Source: Pseudomonas luteola NBRC 103146 | GTDB taxonomy: Bacteria; Pseudomonadota; Gammaproteobacteria; Pseudomonadales; Pseudomonadaceae | DNA: 64,000 nucleotides | NCBI RefSeq assembly: GCF_002091675.1 | Contig: NZ_BDAE01000003.1 | Coordinates: 124,001-188,000 of the forward strand | Reading direction: 5' to 3' | Shown: positions 1 to 9,120 of the stretch, piece by piece | How the letters are laid out: each line of letters starts with the position of its first letter | How positions within the stretch are numbered: the stretch's first letter is position 1 | Position numbers and translations under genes: made by a program | Notes under the pieces: model-generated | The model's input: the letters and a program-made list of their open reading frames with translations, nothing else | What the model was told of the DNA's origin: nothing | The model's database searches: none

Positions 1-193
1 CTTGAGCTGCAGCATGCCAGAAAAAAGACAGTATTCTGGGTAGGTATCACGTTGCTGTCGAGGTTGGAAAGGGCCGATTCGTCGGAGCGTATAAATTTGA
101 GCAGAAGCGTTGACGACTTATTACAATGCCGACGCCGCCAGCCGCTCTTGTCTATGCTGGTTATCTCGTTGCGATGTCTCGCAGGAATTCGAT

Positions 194-832
194 ATGCCCA
201 TTCGCCCTGATCATCCCTTGTTGCAGCGTATCGTCGATGATCTGGCCGATGTCGGCTGGTCCCATCAGACTGTGTTTCTACCCGATGATCTGACCCGTGC
301 GCTGGCACAAGAGTGCCACAAACGTGCGCAGCACGGACTGTTGGCTCCAGCCGCTATCGGGCGTGGCGACAGCCAGGTCATTCGCGAAGGTGTCCGTGGT
401 GATCAGATTGCCTGGTTAGAGGGCGATGAGTCTTCGCCTGCTATTGCCCGCTATCTGGCGCTTATGGATGCGCTCCGGCTGGCCTTCAATCAGAGCCTCT
501 TCATGGGTCTCGAAGACTATGAAAGCCATTTTGCAATGTATCCGCCAGGGGCTTTTTATGCCACTCATCTGGATCGCTTCAAGGATGACGACAGGCGTAT
601 GGTGTCTCTGGTGTTGTACCTGAATGAGGCGTGGCTGCCCGAGCATGGGGGCGCACTGCGCATGCACCTGCCTGACGGACAGACCCGCGATGTATTGCCT
701 GCTGGTGGCAGCCTGGTCTGCTTCATGTCTGGCGATTTGCCCCATGAAGTCCTGCCTGCGACGCGTGAGCGTATGTCATTAACGGGCTGGTTTCGCCGGC
801 GGGGTGAAAACGTACTGGAAAACGTTTTGTAA
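194..832 (+). CDS. 2OG-Fe(II) oxygenase family protein
   Basis: A 212-residue protein of the 2-oxoglutarate/Fe(II)-dependent dioxygenase superfamily, which couples oxidative decarboxylation of 2-oxoglutarate to oxidation of another substrate; here the substrate is unknown. The iron-binding facial triad is visible as His125-x-Asp127 (in THLDRF) and His184 (in DLPHEV), with Arg193 placed to bind 2-oxoglutarate. There is no signal peptide, so it is probably cytoplasmic. The ATG at 194 is preferred over in-frame upstream starts because the extra residues do not look like protein; the ribosome site is weak. The next gene starts immediately after its stop codon, so the two are probably co-transcribed. 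Confidence 0.85.
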   Translation: MPIRPDHPLLQRIVDDLADVGWSHQTVFLPDDLTRALAQECHKRAQHGLLAPAAIGRGDSQVIREGVRGDQIAWLEGDESSPAIARYLALMDALRLAFNQSLFMGLEDYESHFAMYPPGAFYATHLDRFKDDDRRMVSLVLYLNEAWLPEHGGALRMHLPDGQTRDVLPAGGSLVCFMSGDLPHEVLPATRERMSLTGWFRRRGENVLENVL

Positions 833-1324
833 ATGGAAAAGATACTGATCAGCCGCTGCCTGCTGGGCCACCGGGTCCGCTATGACGGGGGCGCTCATGG
901 CCCCTATGATCAGTTGAGTTCCTGGCTGGCGGAAGGACGTGTCGTCGCCGTGTGTCCAGAGGTTGCCGGTGGCCTGCCTACACCTCGGCCGCCGGCTGAA
1001 ATCCCTGGCGGACAAGGTGCTGCCGTACTGGACGGCCAGCAGCCGGTGATGACCGATACCGGTGAGGACGTCAGTGCGGAATTTCTGGCTGGAGCCTGTC
1101 AGGCTGTTGAGCTGGTCAGGCAGCATCGTATCCAGATGGCGGTGCTCAAGGCGCGTAGCCCCTCGTGCGGCAATCATGAGAATTACGATGGCACCTTTTC
1201 CGGACACCGAGTCCCGGGTGAGGGCGTAACAGCTGCAGCTTTGCGGCGTGCCGGTGTAAAGGTCTTCAATGAAAGCGAGCTGAACGAGGCTGTAGCCTAC
1301 CTGCAGGCGCTCGAAGCGAAATAG
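833..1324 (+). CDS. DUF523 family protein
   Basis: A 163-residue DUF523 protein. The family's conserved cysteine motifs are all present: Cys9 in SRCLLG, Cys41 in CPEVAGG and Cys112 in SPSCG, spaced so that they could bind a metal or cluster. The biochemical role of the family is not established to my knowledge. The ATG starts directly after the TAA of the upstream oxygenase with no gap, which suggests translational coupling. A strong terminator follows 16 bases after the stop. No signal peptide or membrane segment is visible. Confidence 0.85.
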   Translation: MEKILISRCLLGHRVRYDGGAHGPYDQLSSWLAEGRVVAVCPEVAGGLPTPRPPAEIPGGQGAAVLDGQQPVMTDTGEDVSAEFLAGACQAVELVRQHRIQMAVLKARSPSCGNHENYDGTFSGHRVPGEGVTAAALRRAGVKVFNESELNEAVAYLQALEAK

Positions 1325-1340
1325 TATTCATGTACAAAAC

Positions 1341-1370
1341 AAAAAGGAGGCCAAAGCCTCCTTTTTGTTG
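1341..1370. terminator. Bidirectional Rho-independent terminator
   Basis: A perfect 11-bp inverted repeat (1341-1351 and 1356-1366) with loop CAAA. The arms start with AAAAA and end with TTTTT, so it reads as a terminator on both strands. It lies between the DUF523 gene (+) and serA (-), which converge here. Confidence 0.9.
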
Positions 1371-1379
1371 GATGAACGC

Positions 1380-2609
1380 TTAGAACAACACGCGGCAGCG
1401 AATGGTGCCCTTGACGTTCTGCAGCTTCTCCTGAGCCATGTCAGAGTAGGCGGCATCTACGTCGACTACCACATAACCGACTTTTTCGTCCGTCTGCAGG
1501 TACTGACCGGAAATGTTGATGCCGTTTTCGGACAGCACACGGTTGATCTCAGACAGTACGCCCGGCACATTCTGGTGAATGTGCAGCAGACGATGTTTGC
1601 CCGGATGAGAGGGCAGCGCCACTTCCGGGAAGTTGACGGAGGATACGGACGTACCGTTGTCGCTGTACTTCACCAGCTTCTCGGCCACTTCCAGACCGAT
1701 GTTGGCCTGGGCCTCCATAGTGGAGCCGCCTACATGCGGGGTCAGGATGACATTGTCCAGACCACGCAGCGGGCTGATGAACTCGTCATTGTTGGAGCGC
1801 GGTTCGACCGGGAATACGTCGATGGCAGCGCCCAGTAGATGCTCGTCCTTGATGGCAGCGGCCAGTGCCTCGAGATCAACTACAGTGCCACGTGCAGCGT
1901 TAAGCAGGATGCTGCCTTTTTTCATGGCGCGGATTTCACGTTCGCCAATCATCAGTTTGGTCGAGGGCGTTTCCGGTACGTGAAGCGTTACGATGTCGGC
2001 CATGCCGAGCAGCTCGGTGATGGAAGCAACCTGTTGTGCATTACCCAGCGGCAGCTTGGTAACTACATCGTAGAAGTAGACCTGCATACCCAGGCCTTCG
2101 GCCAGGACGGACAGCTGCGTACCGATGGAACCGTAGCCGATGATGCCCAGCTTCTTACCGCGAATCTCAAAGGAGTTGTTGGCACTCTTGAGCCAGCCGC
2201 CACGGTGGCAGGAGGCATTCTTGGCCGGGATGCCGCGCAGTAGCAGGATGGCCTCGGCCAATACCAGTTCGGCGACCGAGCGGGTATTGGAGTAGGGCGC
2301 ATTGAACACGACGATACCGCGTTCACGGGCGGCGTTCAGGTCCACCTGGTTAGTACCGATGCAGAAGCAGCCAACGGCGATCAGCTTCTTGGCGCAGTCG
2401 AACACTTCTTCGGTCAGTTGAGTACGGGAGCGAATGCCCACAAAGTGCGCATCGGCGATCTTCTCTTTAAGCTCAGCCTCGGGCAGCGCTTTGGAGATGT
2501 ACTCGATGTTGGAGTAGCCAGCCGCTTTCAGCGTGTCTACTGCCGATTGGTGTACGCCTTCGAGAAGAAGAAATCTGATCTTGCTCTTGTCGAGTGAGGT
2601 CTTGCTCAT
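1380..2609 (-). CDS. serA: D-3-phosphoglycerate dehydrogenase
   Basis: SerA oxidises 3-phosphoglycerate to 3-phosphohydroxypyruvate with NAD, the first step of serine synthesis. The 409-residue length matches the short SerA with a single C-terminal ACT domain. The Rossmann motif GYGSIG is at about 158-163, and the catalytic Arg240 (AARGT), Glu269 and His292 (TPHVGG) are present. The ACT domain (about 338-409) suggests feedback by L-serine, as known for the E. coli enzyme. I chose the ATG at 2609 (MSKTSLD) because it matches the family start; about 20 codons of open frame upstream look unrelated. It is divergent from the D-2-hydroxyglutarate dehydrogenase gene, its functional partner. Confidence 0.96.
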   Translation of the reverse strand: MSKTSLDKSKIRFLLLEGVHQSAVDTLKAAGYSNIEYISKALPEAELKEKIADAHFVGIRSRTQLTEEVFDCAKKLIAVGCFCIGTNQVDLNAARERGIVVFNAPYSNTRSVAELVLAEAILLLRGIPAKNASCHRGGWLKSANNSFEIRGKKLGIIGYGSIGTQLSVLAEGLGMQVYFYDVVTKLPLGNAQQVASITELLGMADIVTLHVPETPSTKLMIGEREIRAMKKGSILLNAARGTVVDLEALAAAIKDEHLLGAAIDVFPVEPRSNNDEFISPLRGLDNVILTPHVGGSTMEAQANIGLEVAEKLVKYSDNGTSVSSVNFPEVALPSHPGKHRLLHIHQNVPGVLSEINRVLSENGINISGQYLQTDEKVGYVVVDVDAAYSDMAQEKLQNVKGTIRCRVLF

Positions 2610-2762
2610 CTGCGTTGAACCCGTAGTCCCGAGGAAGTGTGAATCGGCTGCCGGCTGGCGTCGCCGAAGGGTAGGCATATGCTAGCATGTTCTCCCTTTT
2701 CCTTGCCCGGATACGACCTGAGCGGTTCTCAGGACGACCATGAATGCCACGAGAGTTTCAAC

Positions 2763-4154
2763 ATGATTGACGCTGCTTTGATCGAATCGCTGAAAACCCT
2801 GGTCGAGCCCGGAAAGGTGCTCACGGATGCGGCCTCGCTGGAGTCTTACGGCAAGGACTGGACCAAGCACTTTGCCCCGGCACCGTCTGCCATTGTCTTT
2901 CCCAAGACGATAGAAGAGGTGCAGGCCATTGTGCGCTGGGCCAATGAACATCAGGTAGCCCTGGTGCCCTCTGGTGGCCGTACCGGTCTTTCGGCGGCAG
3001 CGGTCGCAGCTAATGGTGAAGTCGTCGTGGCATTCGATTACATGAACCGGATTCTCGACTTCAACACATTCGATCGTACCGTGGTCTGCCAGCCGGGCGT
3101 GATCACCGAGCAGTTGCAGGCCTTTGCTGAAGACAAAGGTCTCTATTACCCCGTCGACTTTGCCTCGGCCGGTTCCAGTCAGCTGGGTGGCAACATCGGT
3201 ACCAATGCGGGCGGCATCAAGGTGATCCGCTACGGCATGACTCGTAACTGGGTAGCCGGCCTCAAGGTCGTGACCGGTACGGGCGAGTTGCTCGAACTAA
3301 ACAAAGGCCTGATGAAAAACGCGACTGGATACGATTTCCGTCATCTGTTCATCGGTGCCGAGGGCACGCTGGGCTTTGTGGTTGAGGCCACGATGCGCCT
3401 GGAGCGTCAGCCAACTAATCTGACCGCCTTGGTACTGGGTACGCCGGATTTTGATTCGATCATGCCGGTACTGCATGCCTTCCAGGACAAGCTAGACCTG
3501 ACGGCCTTCGAGTTCTTTTCCGACAAGGCCATGGACAAGGTCCTGGCCCGTGGTGACGTGCCTGCGCCGTTCGATACCCGCTGCCCGTTCTATGCGCTGC
3601 TGGAGTTTGAAGCGACAACGGACGAGCGCGCCGATCAGGCCTTGGCTACCTTCGAGCATTGTGTCAATGAAGGCTGGGTGCTCGATGGCGTCATGAGCCA
3701 GAGCGATCAGCAGTTGCAAAACCTGTGGCGTCTGCGAGAAGACATCTCCGAGACGATTTCCCACTGGACGCCCTACAAGAACGACATTTCCGTAACGGTT
3801 TCGAACGTGCCGTCCTTCCTGCGTGAGATTGATGGCATCGTGGGCGAGCACTATCCGGATTTCGAGATCATCTGGTTCGGTCACATCGGTGACGGCAACC
3901 TGCACCTGAACATTCTCAAGCCTGATGATCTCTCCAAGGATGAGTTCTTTGACAAGTGCAAGGTCGTGAACAAGTGGGTATTCGAGACCGTTGCGAAATA
4001 CAACGGCTCCATTTCGGCCGAGCATGGCGTGGGCATGACCAAGCGGGATTACCTGACCTATTCCCGCTCAGAAGCCGAAATCGCCTACATGAAGGCTGTC
4101 AAGGCAGTCTTCGACCCCAATAACATCATGAATCCGGGCAAGGTCATCGCCTGA
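2763..4154 (+). CDS. FAD-linked D-2-hydroxyglutarate dehydrogenase
   Basis: A 463-residue FAD-binding oxidoreductase of the GlcD/D2HGDH type. The N-terminal FAD-binding domain carries PSGGRTGLSAAAV, and the C-terminal FAD-oxidase domain has HIGDGNLHLNI and SAEHGVGMTKRDYL, which supply metal and substrate ligands. In Pseudomonas the gene next to serA has been shown to encode D-2-hydroxyglutarate dehydrogenase: it removes the D-2-hydroxyglutarate that SerA makes and so pulls the unfavourable SerA reaction forward. I infer the same role from the divergent placement 153 bp from serA. A D-lactate or glycolate dehydrogenase is the alternative. Start at the ATG at 2763; earlier in-frame codons lack homology-like sequence. 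Confidence 0.9.
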   Translation: MIDAALIESLKTLVEPGKVLTDAASLESYGKDWTKHFAPAPSAIVFPKTIEEVQAIVRWANEHQVALVPSGGRTGLSAAAVAANGEVVVAFDYMNRILDFNTFDRTVVCQPGVITEQLQAFAEDKGLYYPVDFASAGSSQLGGNIGTNAGGIKVIRYGMTRNWVAGLKVVTGTGELLELNKGLMKNATGYDFRHLFIGAEGTLGFVVEATMRLERQPTNLTALVLGTPDFDSIMPVLHAFQDKLDLTAFEFFSDKAMDKVLARGDVPAPFDTRCPFYALLEFEATTDERADQALATFEHCVNEGWVLDGVMSQSDQQLQNLWRLREDISETISHWTPYKNDISVTVSNVPSFLREIDGIVGEHYPDFEIIWFGHIGDGNLHLNILKPDDLSKDEFFDKCKVVNKWVFETVAKYNGSISAEHGVGMTKRDYLTYSRSEAEIAYMKAVKAVFDPNNIMNPGKVIA

Positions 4155-4302
4155 TAGCCCTTGAGGATCAGGCGATGAATCGACCGTTCCGCTAACGTTC
4201 AGGTTCGTGTCGTTATGCTTGGCCGCCTGCCTTGGTAATGCGGCCAAGCTTTTGGTTATAAAGGATTAAACGGGACTTTTCCTCTTTCGGAGTCGGTTCA
4301 CC

Positions 4303-4968
4303 ATGAGCTACCAACACCAGTACGTCGATGGTACGAAGATCCACTTCCCGCTGGGCAAGGTGGTCTGTATTGGCCGCAACTATGCTGAGCATGCCAAGGA
4401 ACTGAACAACCCTGTACCCACCGAGCCGCTCATCTTTATCAAACCGGCCAGTTCGGTCGTGCCGATTGAAGGTGGCTTCAGTATTCCTGAAGACCGCGGT
4501 GCGGTGCATTACGAGGCGGAAATCGCCGTATTGATCGGCAAGCCCCTGTCACGCACGCCAAGCGAAGAAGAGGTCCGGGATGCCATTTCGGGTTTCGCGC
4601 CGGCGCTGGACCTGACCTTGCGTGATGTGCAAGCCCGCTTGAAGGAAAAGGGTTATCCCTGGGAAATCGCCAAGGGGTTCGATGGCGCCTGTGTCCTGGC
4701 GCCTTTCGTGCCGGGTGATGCCTACAGCGATCTGGCTGATATCGATGTTCGCCTCACTATCAATGGCGAGGTACGCCAGGACGGTAACAGCCGTGACATG
4801 CTCAACCCGATCATTCCGTTGATCCAGCACCTGTGCACACACTTCTCCCTGCAACCCGGCGATGTGGTACTGACCGGTACGCCCAAGGGAGTCGGCGCGT
4901 TGAACAAAGGTGAGGAACTGGTCCTGGAGTTGCCTGGCAAAAGCCGCTTCACGAGTCGTGTTCTCTAA
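4303..4968 (+). CDS. Fumarylacetoacetate hydrolase family protein
   Basis: A 221-residue protein made of a single FAH domain. Family hallmarks are the N-terminal CIGRNYAEHAKE and the acidic metal-binding stretch HYEAEIAVLIGK (two Glu), followed by the GDVVLTGTPKGVG turn near the C-terminus. Members of this size act on C-C bonds of small acids, for example acylpyruvate hydrolysis or oxaloacetate decarboxylation, using Mg or Mn. The exact substrate cannot be told from sequence. It follows the D-2-hydroxyglutarate dehydrogenase on the same strand after 148 bp and may have its own promoter. Confidence 0.9.
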   Translation: MSYQHQYVDGTKIHFPLGKVVCIGRNYAEHAKELNNPVPTEPLIFIKPASSVVPIEGGFSIPEDRGAVHYEAEIAVLIGKPLSRTPSEEEVRDAISGFAPALDLTLRDVQARLKEKGYPWEIAKGFDGACVLAPFVPGDAYSDLADIDVRLTINGEVRQDGNSRDMLNPIIPLIQHLCTHFSLQPGDVVLTGTPKGVGALNKGEELVLELPGKSRFTSRVL

Positions 4969-5038
4969 CATCCACCCTTGAGTAATCCGGAAGCATCAGG
5001 CGACGGATCCAAACCGCTAAGCAGTCGAAACCGTCGTC

Positions 5039-5938
5039 ATGCCAAAAGTATTACAACGTCGATCCCTCAAATGGTGGCTGGCCGGCTTCGTGCTGGTCGT
5101 CGCCGCCACGCTCACATACCTGTTTCACTGGGACCAGCGTGCCTGGCTCTGGTGGCAGGAACGTAACACGCCTGCCAACCAGCATGCGGACAATATCTGG
5201 CTTCCGGGCTATACCGCGGTCATTCAGGCCAAGCCCTTGCCCGGCATGGAAAAGGCCGAGGCATCGGACATCGCCTATAACCCGGCGACCGGCACCCTGT
5301 TCATTGTTATGGGCAAGGAGCCTTTGCTGGTGGAAACCAACCTGAGCGGTGACATTCTCAGGCAGATTCCCATAACCGGGCTTTCCAACCCTGAGGGCCT
5401 AGTGGTCCTGGATGGAAATCGCATGGGTATTGTCGATGAGCGTCAGCGTACGCTGGCCCTGTTCAATCTGACCCCCGAGACCCGCCAGCTGCAGCCCGCA
5501 GATTTCCAGTTTTTCGACCTGGGCTTTGCCGATGCCGGCAACAAGGGGTTCGAAGGCGTTGCCTGGGATGCGCGACAGCAACGTCTCCTGCTCAGCAAGG
5601 AGCGAGACCCTGCAGCACTGTTCAGCCTGTCCAGCGATGGTGATCAGATCCTGGGTGAGATGAGGGATCTTCCCGATCAGCCCGACCTGATGAATGATTA
5701 TTCTGCGCTAAGCGTCGATCCCCGTACCGGCCATACGCTGGTGCTCTCGGATGAGTCGCACCTGTTGCTTGAACTGGACGAAAGCGGAAAGCCGGTCAGT
5801 TTCATCAGCCTGATCGGGGGGCTCAATGGACTCAGTAAAAACATCCCTCAGGCTGAAGGTGTTGCGATTGATGAAGAAGGAACCGTTTACATCGTAAGCG
5901 AGCCTAACCTGTTCTATGTCTTCCGGAAATCTGACTGA
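5039..5938 (+). CDS. SdiA-regulated (YjiK-like) beta-propeller protein, copy 1
   Basis: A 299-residue protein with one N-terminal membrane segment (about 13-30, after a basic start) followed by a domain of the SdiA-regulated/YjiK family, which folds as a beta-propeller. The last motif, SKNIPQAEGVAIDEEG followed by YIVSEPNLFY, is typical of this family. It should be anchored in the inner membrane with the propeller in the periplasm. The function of the family is not established; the name comes only from an E. coli regulation screen. A paralogue follows directly (6023), so the two arose by tandem duplication. Confidence 0.85.
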   Translation: MPKVLQRRSLKWWLAGFVLVVAATLTYLFHWDQRAWLWWQERNTPANQHADNIWLPGYTAVIQAKPLPGMEKAEASDIAYNPATGTLFIVMGKEPLLVETNLSGDILRQIPITGLSNPEGLVVLDGNRMGIVDERQRTLALFNLTPETRQLQPADFQFFDLGFADAGNKGFEGVAWDARQQRLLLSKERDPAALFSLSSDGDQILGEMRDLPDQPDLMNDYSALSVDPRTGHTLVLSDESHLLLELDESGKPVSFISLIGGLNGLSKNIPQAEGVAIDEEGTVYIVSEPNLFYVFRKSD

Positions 5939-6022
5939 CATAAAATATCCGTAGGCTTGTCGTCGAGCGCGGGCATGCAGGTCGCCCGGATGATCGATCC
6001 CTCGACGGCAACGGGCCTACCC

Positions 6023-6940
6023 ATGCAGCGTATCTATCCTTACCGCATTCCTCTGGCTGGCCTGCTGATGGCAGTGCTCATCGCAACCATAGCCAGCCAG
6101 CAGACCCCGCTCCTGGCGCGTCTCTGGTATGGCGTTCAGCAGCACTGGCATGCCGATGAGCGCCGTGAGGTCTCGGTTTGGCTTCCTGATTATCATGTCG
6201 ATATCGAGGCCAAGCCTGTGCCAGGGCACGCGGATTTGTCGGCGCTGACCTATGACCCGAGCCGGGGCACGCTTGCGAGCCTAACCAACAAGTCATCCCA
6301 TTTCATCGAGCTATCACTCGACGGTGAAGTTCTTCGACAAATCCCTATGCAGGGATTCGATGACCCCGAGGCGATTGAGTACATTCGCCCGGGCGTTTTC
6401 GTCGTGGCAGAAGAGGGCCGGCAACGGTTGGTTCAGATTCATGTCGATGACATAACGCGCGTCATCGATGCGAATGACCCTCGCAATCAGACACGTCTCT
6501 CTCTGGAATTGGCTGCGTTCGATAATCGGGGTTTCGAAGGGCTCGCCTATGACAGTCGACACAAGCGACTCTATGTAGCTAAAGAAAAGGACCCTGTGCA
6601 GATCTATGAGGTCGATGGTTTTGCCGATCCTGAGCCCGGCGCACCGGCCAATATTACAATCAGGTCCAATGTGCTGCGTGACAGGGGCCTGTTTGTCGAC
6701 GATCTGTCGAGCCTCCACTTTAGTGCCAGCACGAATCACCTGCTGGCGCTCTCGGATGAGTCGAGGCTGGTTATTGAGCTGGATAGCGAGGGGAAGCCCT
6801 TGAGCACCCTGCCGCTCGATGCCGGGCGGCAGGGTCTGACGAAAAGCGTGCCGCAGGCCGAGGGCCTGGCCATGGACGACCAGGGCACGCTGTATATCGT
6901 GAGCGAACCGAACCTCTTTTATCGATTCAAGCGTAACTAA
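6023..6940 (+). CDS. SdiA-regulated (YjiK-like) beta-propeller protein, copy 2
   Basis: About 305 residues from the ATG at 6023, a paralogue of the gene just upstream. Both share WLPDYHVDIEAKPVPG / WLPGYTAVIQAKPLPG after the membrane segment, GFEGLAYD / GFEGVAWD in the middle and YIVSEPNLFY at the end. The N-terminus (RIYPYRIPLAGLLMAV...) is one membrane-spanning anchor. Possible earlier starts exist at 5957 (TTG), 5975 and 5990; none has a convincing ribosome site, and 6023 places the membrane segment as in copy 1. It converges with the autotransporter gene, leaving only 15 bp between stops. Confidence 0.8.
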   Translation: MQRIYPYRIPLAGLLMAVLIATIASQQTPLLARLWYGVQQHWHADERREVSVWLPDYHVDIEAKPVPGHADLSALTYDPSRGTLASLTNKSSHFIELSLDGEVLRQIPMQGFDDPEAIEYIRPGVFVVAEEGRQRLVQIHVDDITRVIDANDPRNQTRLSLELAAFDNRGFEGLAYDSRHKRLYVAKEKDPVQIYEVDGFADPEPGAPANITIRSNVLRDRGLFVDDLSSLHFSASTNHLLALSDESRLVIELDSEGKPLSTLPLDAGRQGLTKSVPQAEGLAMDDQGTLYIVSEPNLFYRFKRN

Positions 6941-6955
6941 ACTGCGTTATACGGA

Positions 6956-8893
6956 TCAGAACCGCCACTGGGCACCCAGGCTGTATCCGGTCTGGCTGCC
7001 CTCGGAATGGCCCAGGCGACTGTTGACCTCGGCATAGACGCCAATCTCCGGTGTGATCGCCCACTGAGCCCCGATCTGAGCGCGGGCAAAGTGCTTGTCT
7101 ACCGAGTCCAGCGCTGCCGTACGCAGCCGACCATCTCCACGGCTGATAACATCCAGCCGACTCTCGCGGCCATCACCCAGTTCTTCGACCCAGGCGACAT
7201 GAGCATAGGGTTGTAGGGCCATGCCACGGCTCATGGGGAGATCGCCATAGACCCGCCAACCCAGGCTTGCCTGAATGGAGTCATAGGTCTGATCATCAAA
7301 TGACATGGCGGTCCGGCGGCTGTCGTCTTCATCGAAGCTATCGATGTGGTAACGGGTATAGTCCAGTCCCAGCTGAGGACCGGTTCGCAGCTGACCGACC
7401 GTCATGTCGTAGCCCCCGGTCAGGCGAGCACCGAAGAAGCGGGCCCTGGTATCGCCAGATAACGTCTGGTTCAGGAGAACCGGCCCGCCACTGGCCTGAA
7501 GGAACACGGAGCGATCCGTATCGAAGCGGGTGTGACCCGCGCTCAGCTCACCTGCAGCCCAAAGCGGCCCGCCGTTGCTGACCAGACCATACAGCCCGGC
7601 CTGCCATGTCTCGTTACGAACCTTGCCGGAATGCTCTAGGTCATCCTTGCCGCGCTGAATGCTCAGGCTACCGCCTGCGGTCAGCCATTCACTGGCCCGA
7701 TAATCGCCAATGGCATAAGCGGTGGCCCGCTTGGAGCGCTGACTTGGATCTACATCAAATCCACGCTCAGGCTGGTACTCCCCCTCGATTCCCACGCTGC
7801 CGCTGAATTGGTTGAGTGCAAGTGGAGCGAGCTGAAGGCCCAGCCAACGGCGGTCATGCAGCCGAGTAAGAGTTTCATGCTGGCTGCGCAGGTTGTCCTC
7901 CATGGCCTGTGCCAGCGCACCGCTGGAGGCGGTGGAAGCGAGCAGGTCGGCATTTGTCAGCTCCAGTAGGAGACGCGTCAGCAGACGTGAATAATTACGA
8001 AGGCGCTGCTGGATGCGCTCTGCACCCAAGGCGCCGGTCAGCACAGTCTCGTTGTCCAGTGATGGTGTATGCCAGGTGGCGCCGCCAGGAATGGCTGGAT
8101 TGGTGGTCTGCTCATAGCCGTCCAACTCGCCGATTTCCCAGTTGGTCGCTTCGACGAACAGCACCGGAATACCGAGCGCCTCGAAGCTTGCTGCATCACT
8201 GCAACAGCCGGTGCCGGCAGGGTATTCCGAATTCAGCCCGGGATTCGTGCGTATATCGATCCCCAGTTCCTGTGCGATACGAAGCGTCTGCTCGCGTATG
8301 GACGCCAGGGCGGGGTTATCGACGCTATTGGCACCGGCATGGGCATACATCAGGTCGCCCGTGATCAGGCTGTCGAGGTTGATCATGCCCAGCAGGCTGG
8401 CCCGCTCGCTATCGCTCAAGCCGGCTACATAGGCGCGTGAGCCGCGCAGGCCTTCCTCTTCAGCTCCGAAGGCAACCACATTGATACCATTTTCCAGCGC
8501 GATCCCGCTGAGGTTGCGCGTGATCTCCGTAAGGACGGCGGCACCGGAACCGTTGTCATCCAAGCCTTGGAGTGTCGGGCGGCCAAAGTAGGTATCAAAG
8601 TGTGCCCCTAGTACAAGGGTGTTGCCGCTGGTGCCTGCCAGCTGAGCCACTACGTTCTGTGAGTTCCGGTTTCCGTTCCAGGTGAAGGACTGGAGAGTGG
8701 CGTTGTTACCTATACGCTGCTGCATCCAGGCCGAGGCGCCCTCAAAACTCGTAGTGCCTCGATAACGACCCGGATACTCATTGATCAGAACGTCCAGTGT
8801 CTCGTCGGCGTATTCACCAAAGTCATAGGCACCCGCGGTACCCCCTATCAAGATACAGCCGACTGCAAGCGCTAGTTTGGAAAAGGAATGCAC
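6956..8893 (-). CDS. aaaA: M28 aminopeptidase autotransporter (AaaA-like)
   Basis: A 645-residue fusion of a secreted zinc aminopeptidase to an outer-membrane autotransporter barrel. Residues 1-22 are a signal peptide. The M28 passenger has the two-zinc ligand set: His98/Asp100 region (AHFDTYFG), Asp112 or 113 (LDDNGSG), Glu145/Glu146 (AEEEG), Asp174 (NLDS) and His275 (WHTPSLD). From about 380 to the end is a beta-barrel domain ending in the usual aromatic terminus (QWRF). In P. aeruginosa the equivalent gene lies just before rpiA and encodes AaaA, which removes N-terminal arginine from peptides at the cell surface. Position and architecture match; the substrate preference is inferred. Confidence 0.85.
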   Translation of the reverse strand: MHSFSKLALAVGCILIGGTAGAYDFGEYADETLDVLINEYPGRYRGTTSFEGASAWMQQRIGNNATLQSFTWNGNRNSQNVVAQLAGTSGNTLVLGAHFDTYFGRPTLQGLDDNGSGAAVLTEITRNLSGIALENGINVVAFGAEEEGLRGSRAYVAGLSDSERASLLGMINLDSLITGDLMYAHAGANSVDNPALASIREQTLRIAQELGIDIRTNPGLNSEYPAGTGCCSDAASFEALGIPVLFVEATNWEIGELDGYEQTTNPAIPGGATWHTPSLDNETVLTGALGAERIQQRLRNYSRLLTRLLLELTNADLLASTASSGALAQAMEDNLRSQHETLTRLHDRRWLGLQLAPLALNQFSGSVGIEGEYQPERGFDVDPSQRSKRATAYAIGDYRASEWLTAGGSLSIQRGKDDLEHSGKVRNETWQAGLYGLVSNGGPLWAAGELSAGHTRFDTDRSVFLQASGGPVLLNQTLSGDTRARFFGARLTGGYDMTVGQLRTGPQLGLDYTRYHIDSFDEDDSRRTAMSFDDQTYDSIQASLGWRVYGDLPMSRGMALQPYAHVAWVEELGDGRESRLDVISRGDGRLRTAALDSVDKHFARAQIGAQWAITPEIGVYAEVNSRLGHSEGSQTGYSLGAQWRF

Positions 8894-9058
8894 AAGCGAT
8901 CCTCATTGTTATGGTTTGTTGTGTTGTAGTTATGGGTAGTGCGGAGCTGCATGGAGCAGATAGCGTGCCGACTTGAAAAGCGGACAGGCAGGCGACGCCT
9001 GGCAGACTGACAGCGCTGCCTGGGCGTAACTATAGATGGGGATGGAAAAAATGCCGGG

Positions 9059-9089
9059 CAGGCTGTGCACTGTGATCGTGCACAGCCTG
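9059..9089 (-). terminator. Probable rpiA terminator
   Basis: A perfect 12-bp inverted repeat (9059-9070 with 9078-9089, loop of 7). Read on the minus strand, the stem is followed after seven bases by a run of six T. It lies about 30 bases beyond the rpiA stop. The gap between stem and T-run is longer than ideal, so strength is uncertain. Confidence 0.6.
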
Positions 9090-9120
9090 AAGTGCGTGTC
9101 TCGTCGTGGGACGTAGGTGC

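Noticed and set aside
1-193. Possible end of an upstream gene at the left edge
   Set aside because: One frame is open from base 1 but its product is arginine/leucine-rich without recognisable features and runs into the oxygenase gene in another frame. I see nothing supportable here.
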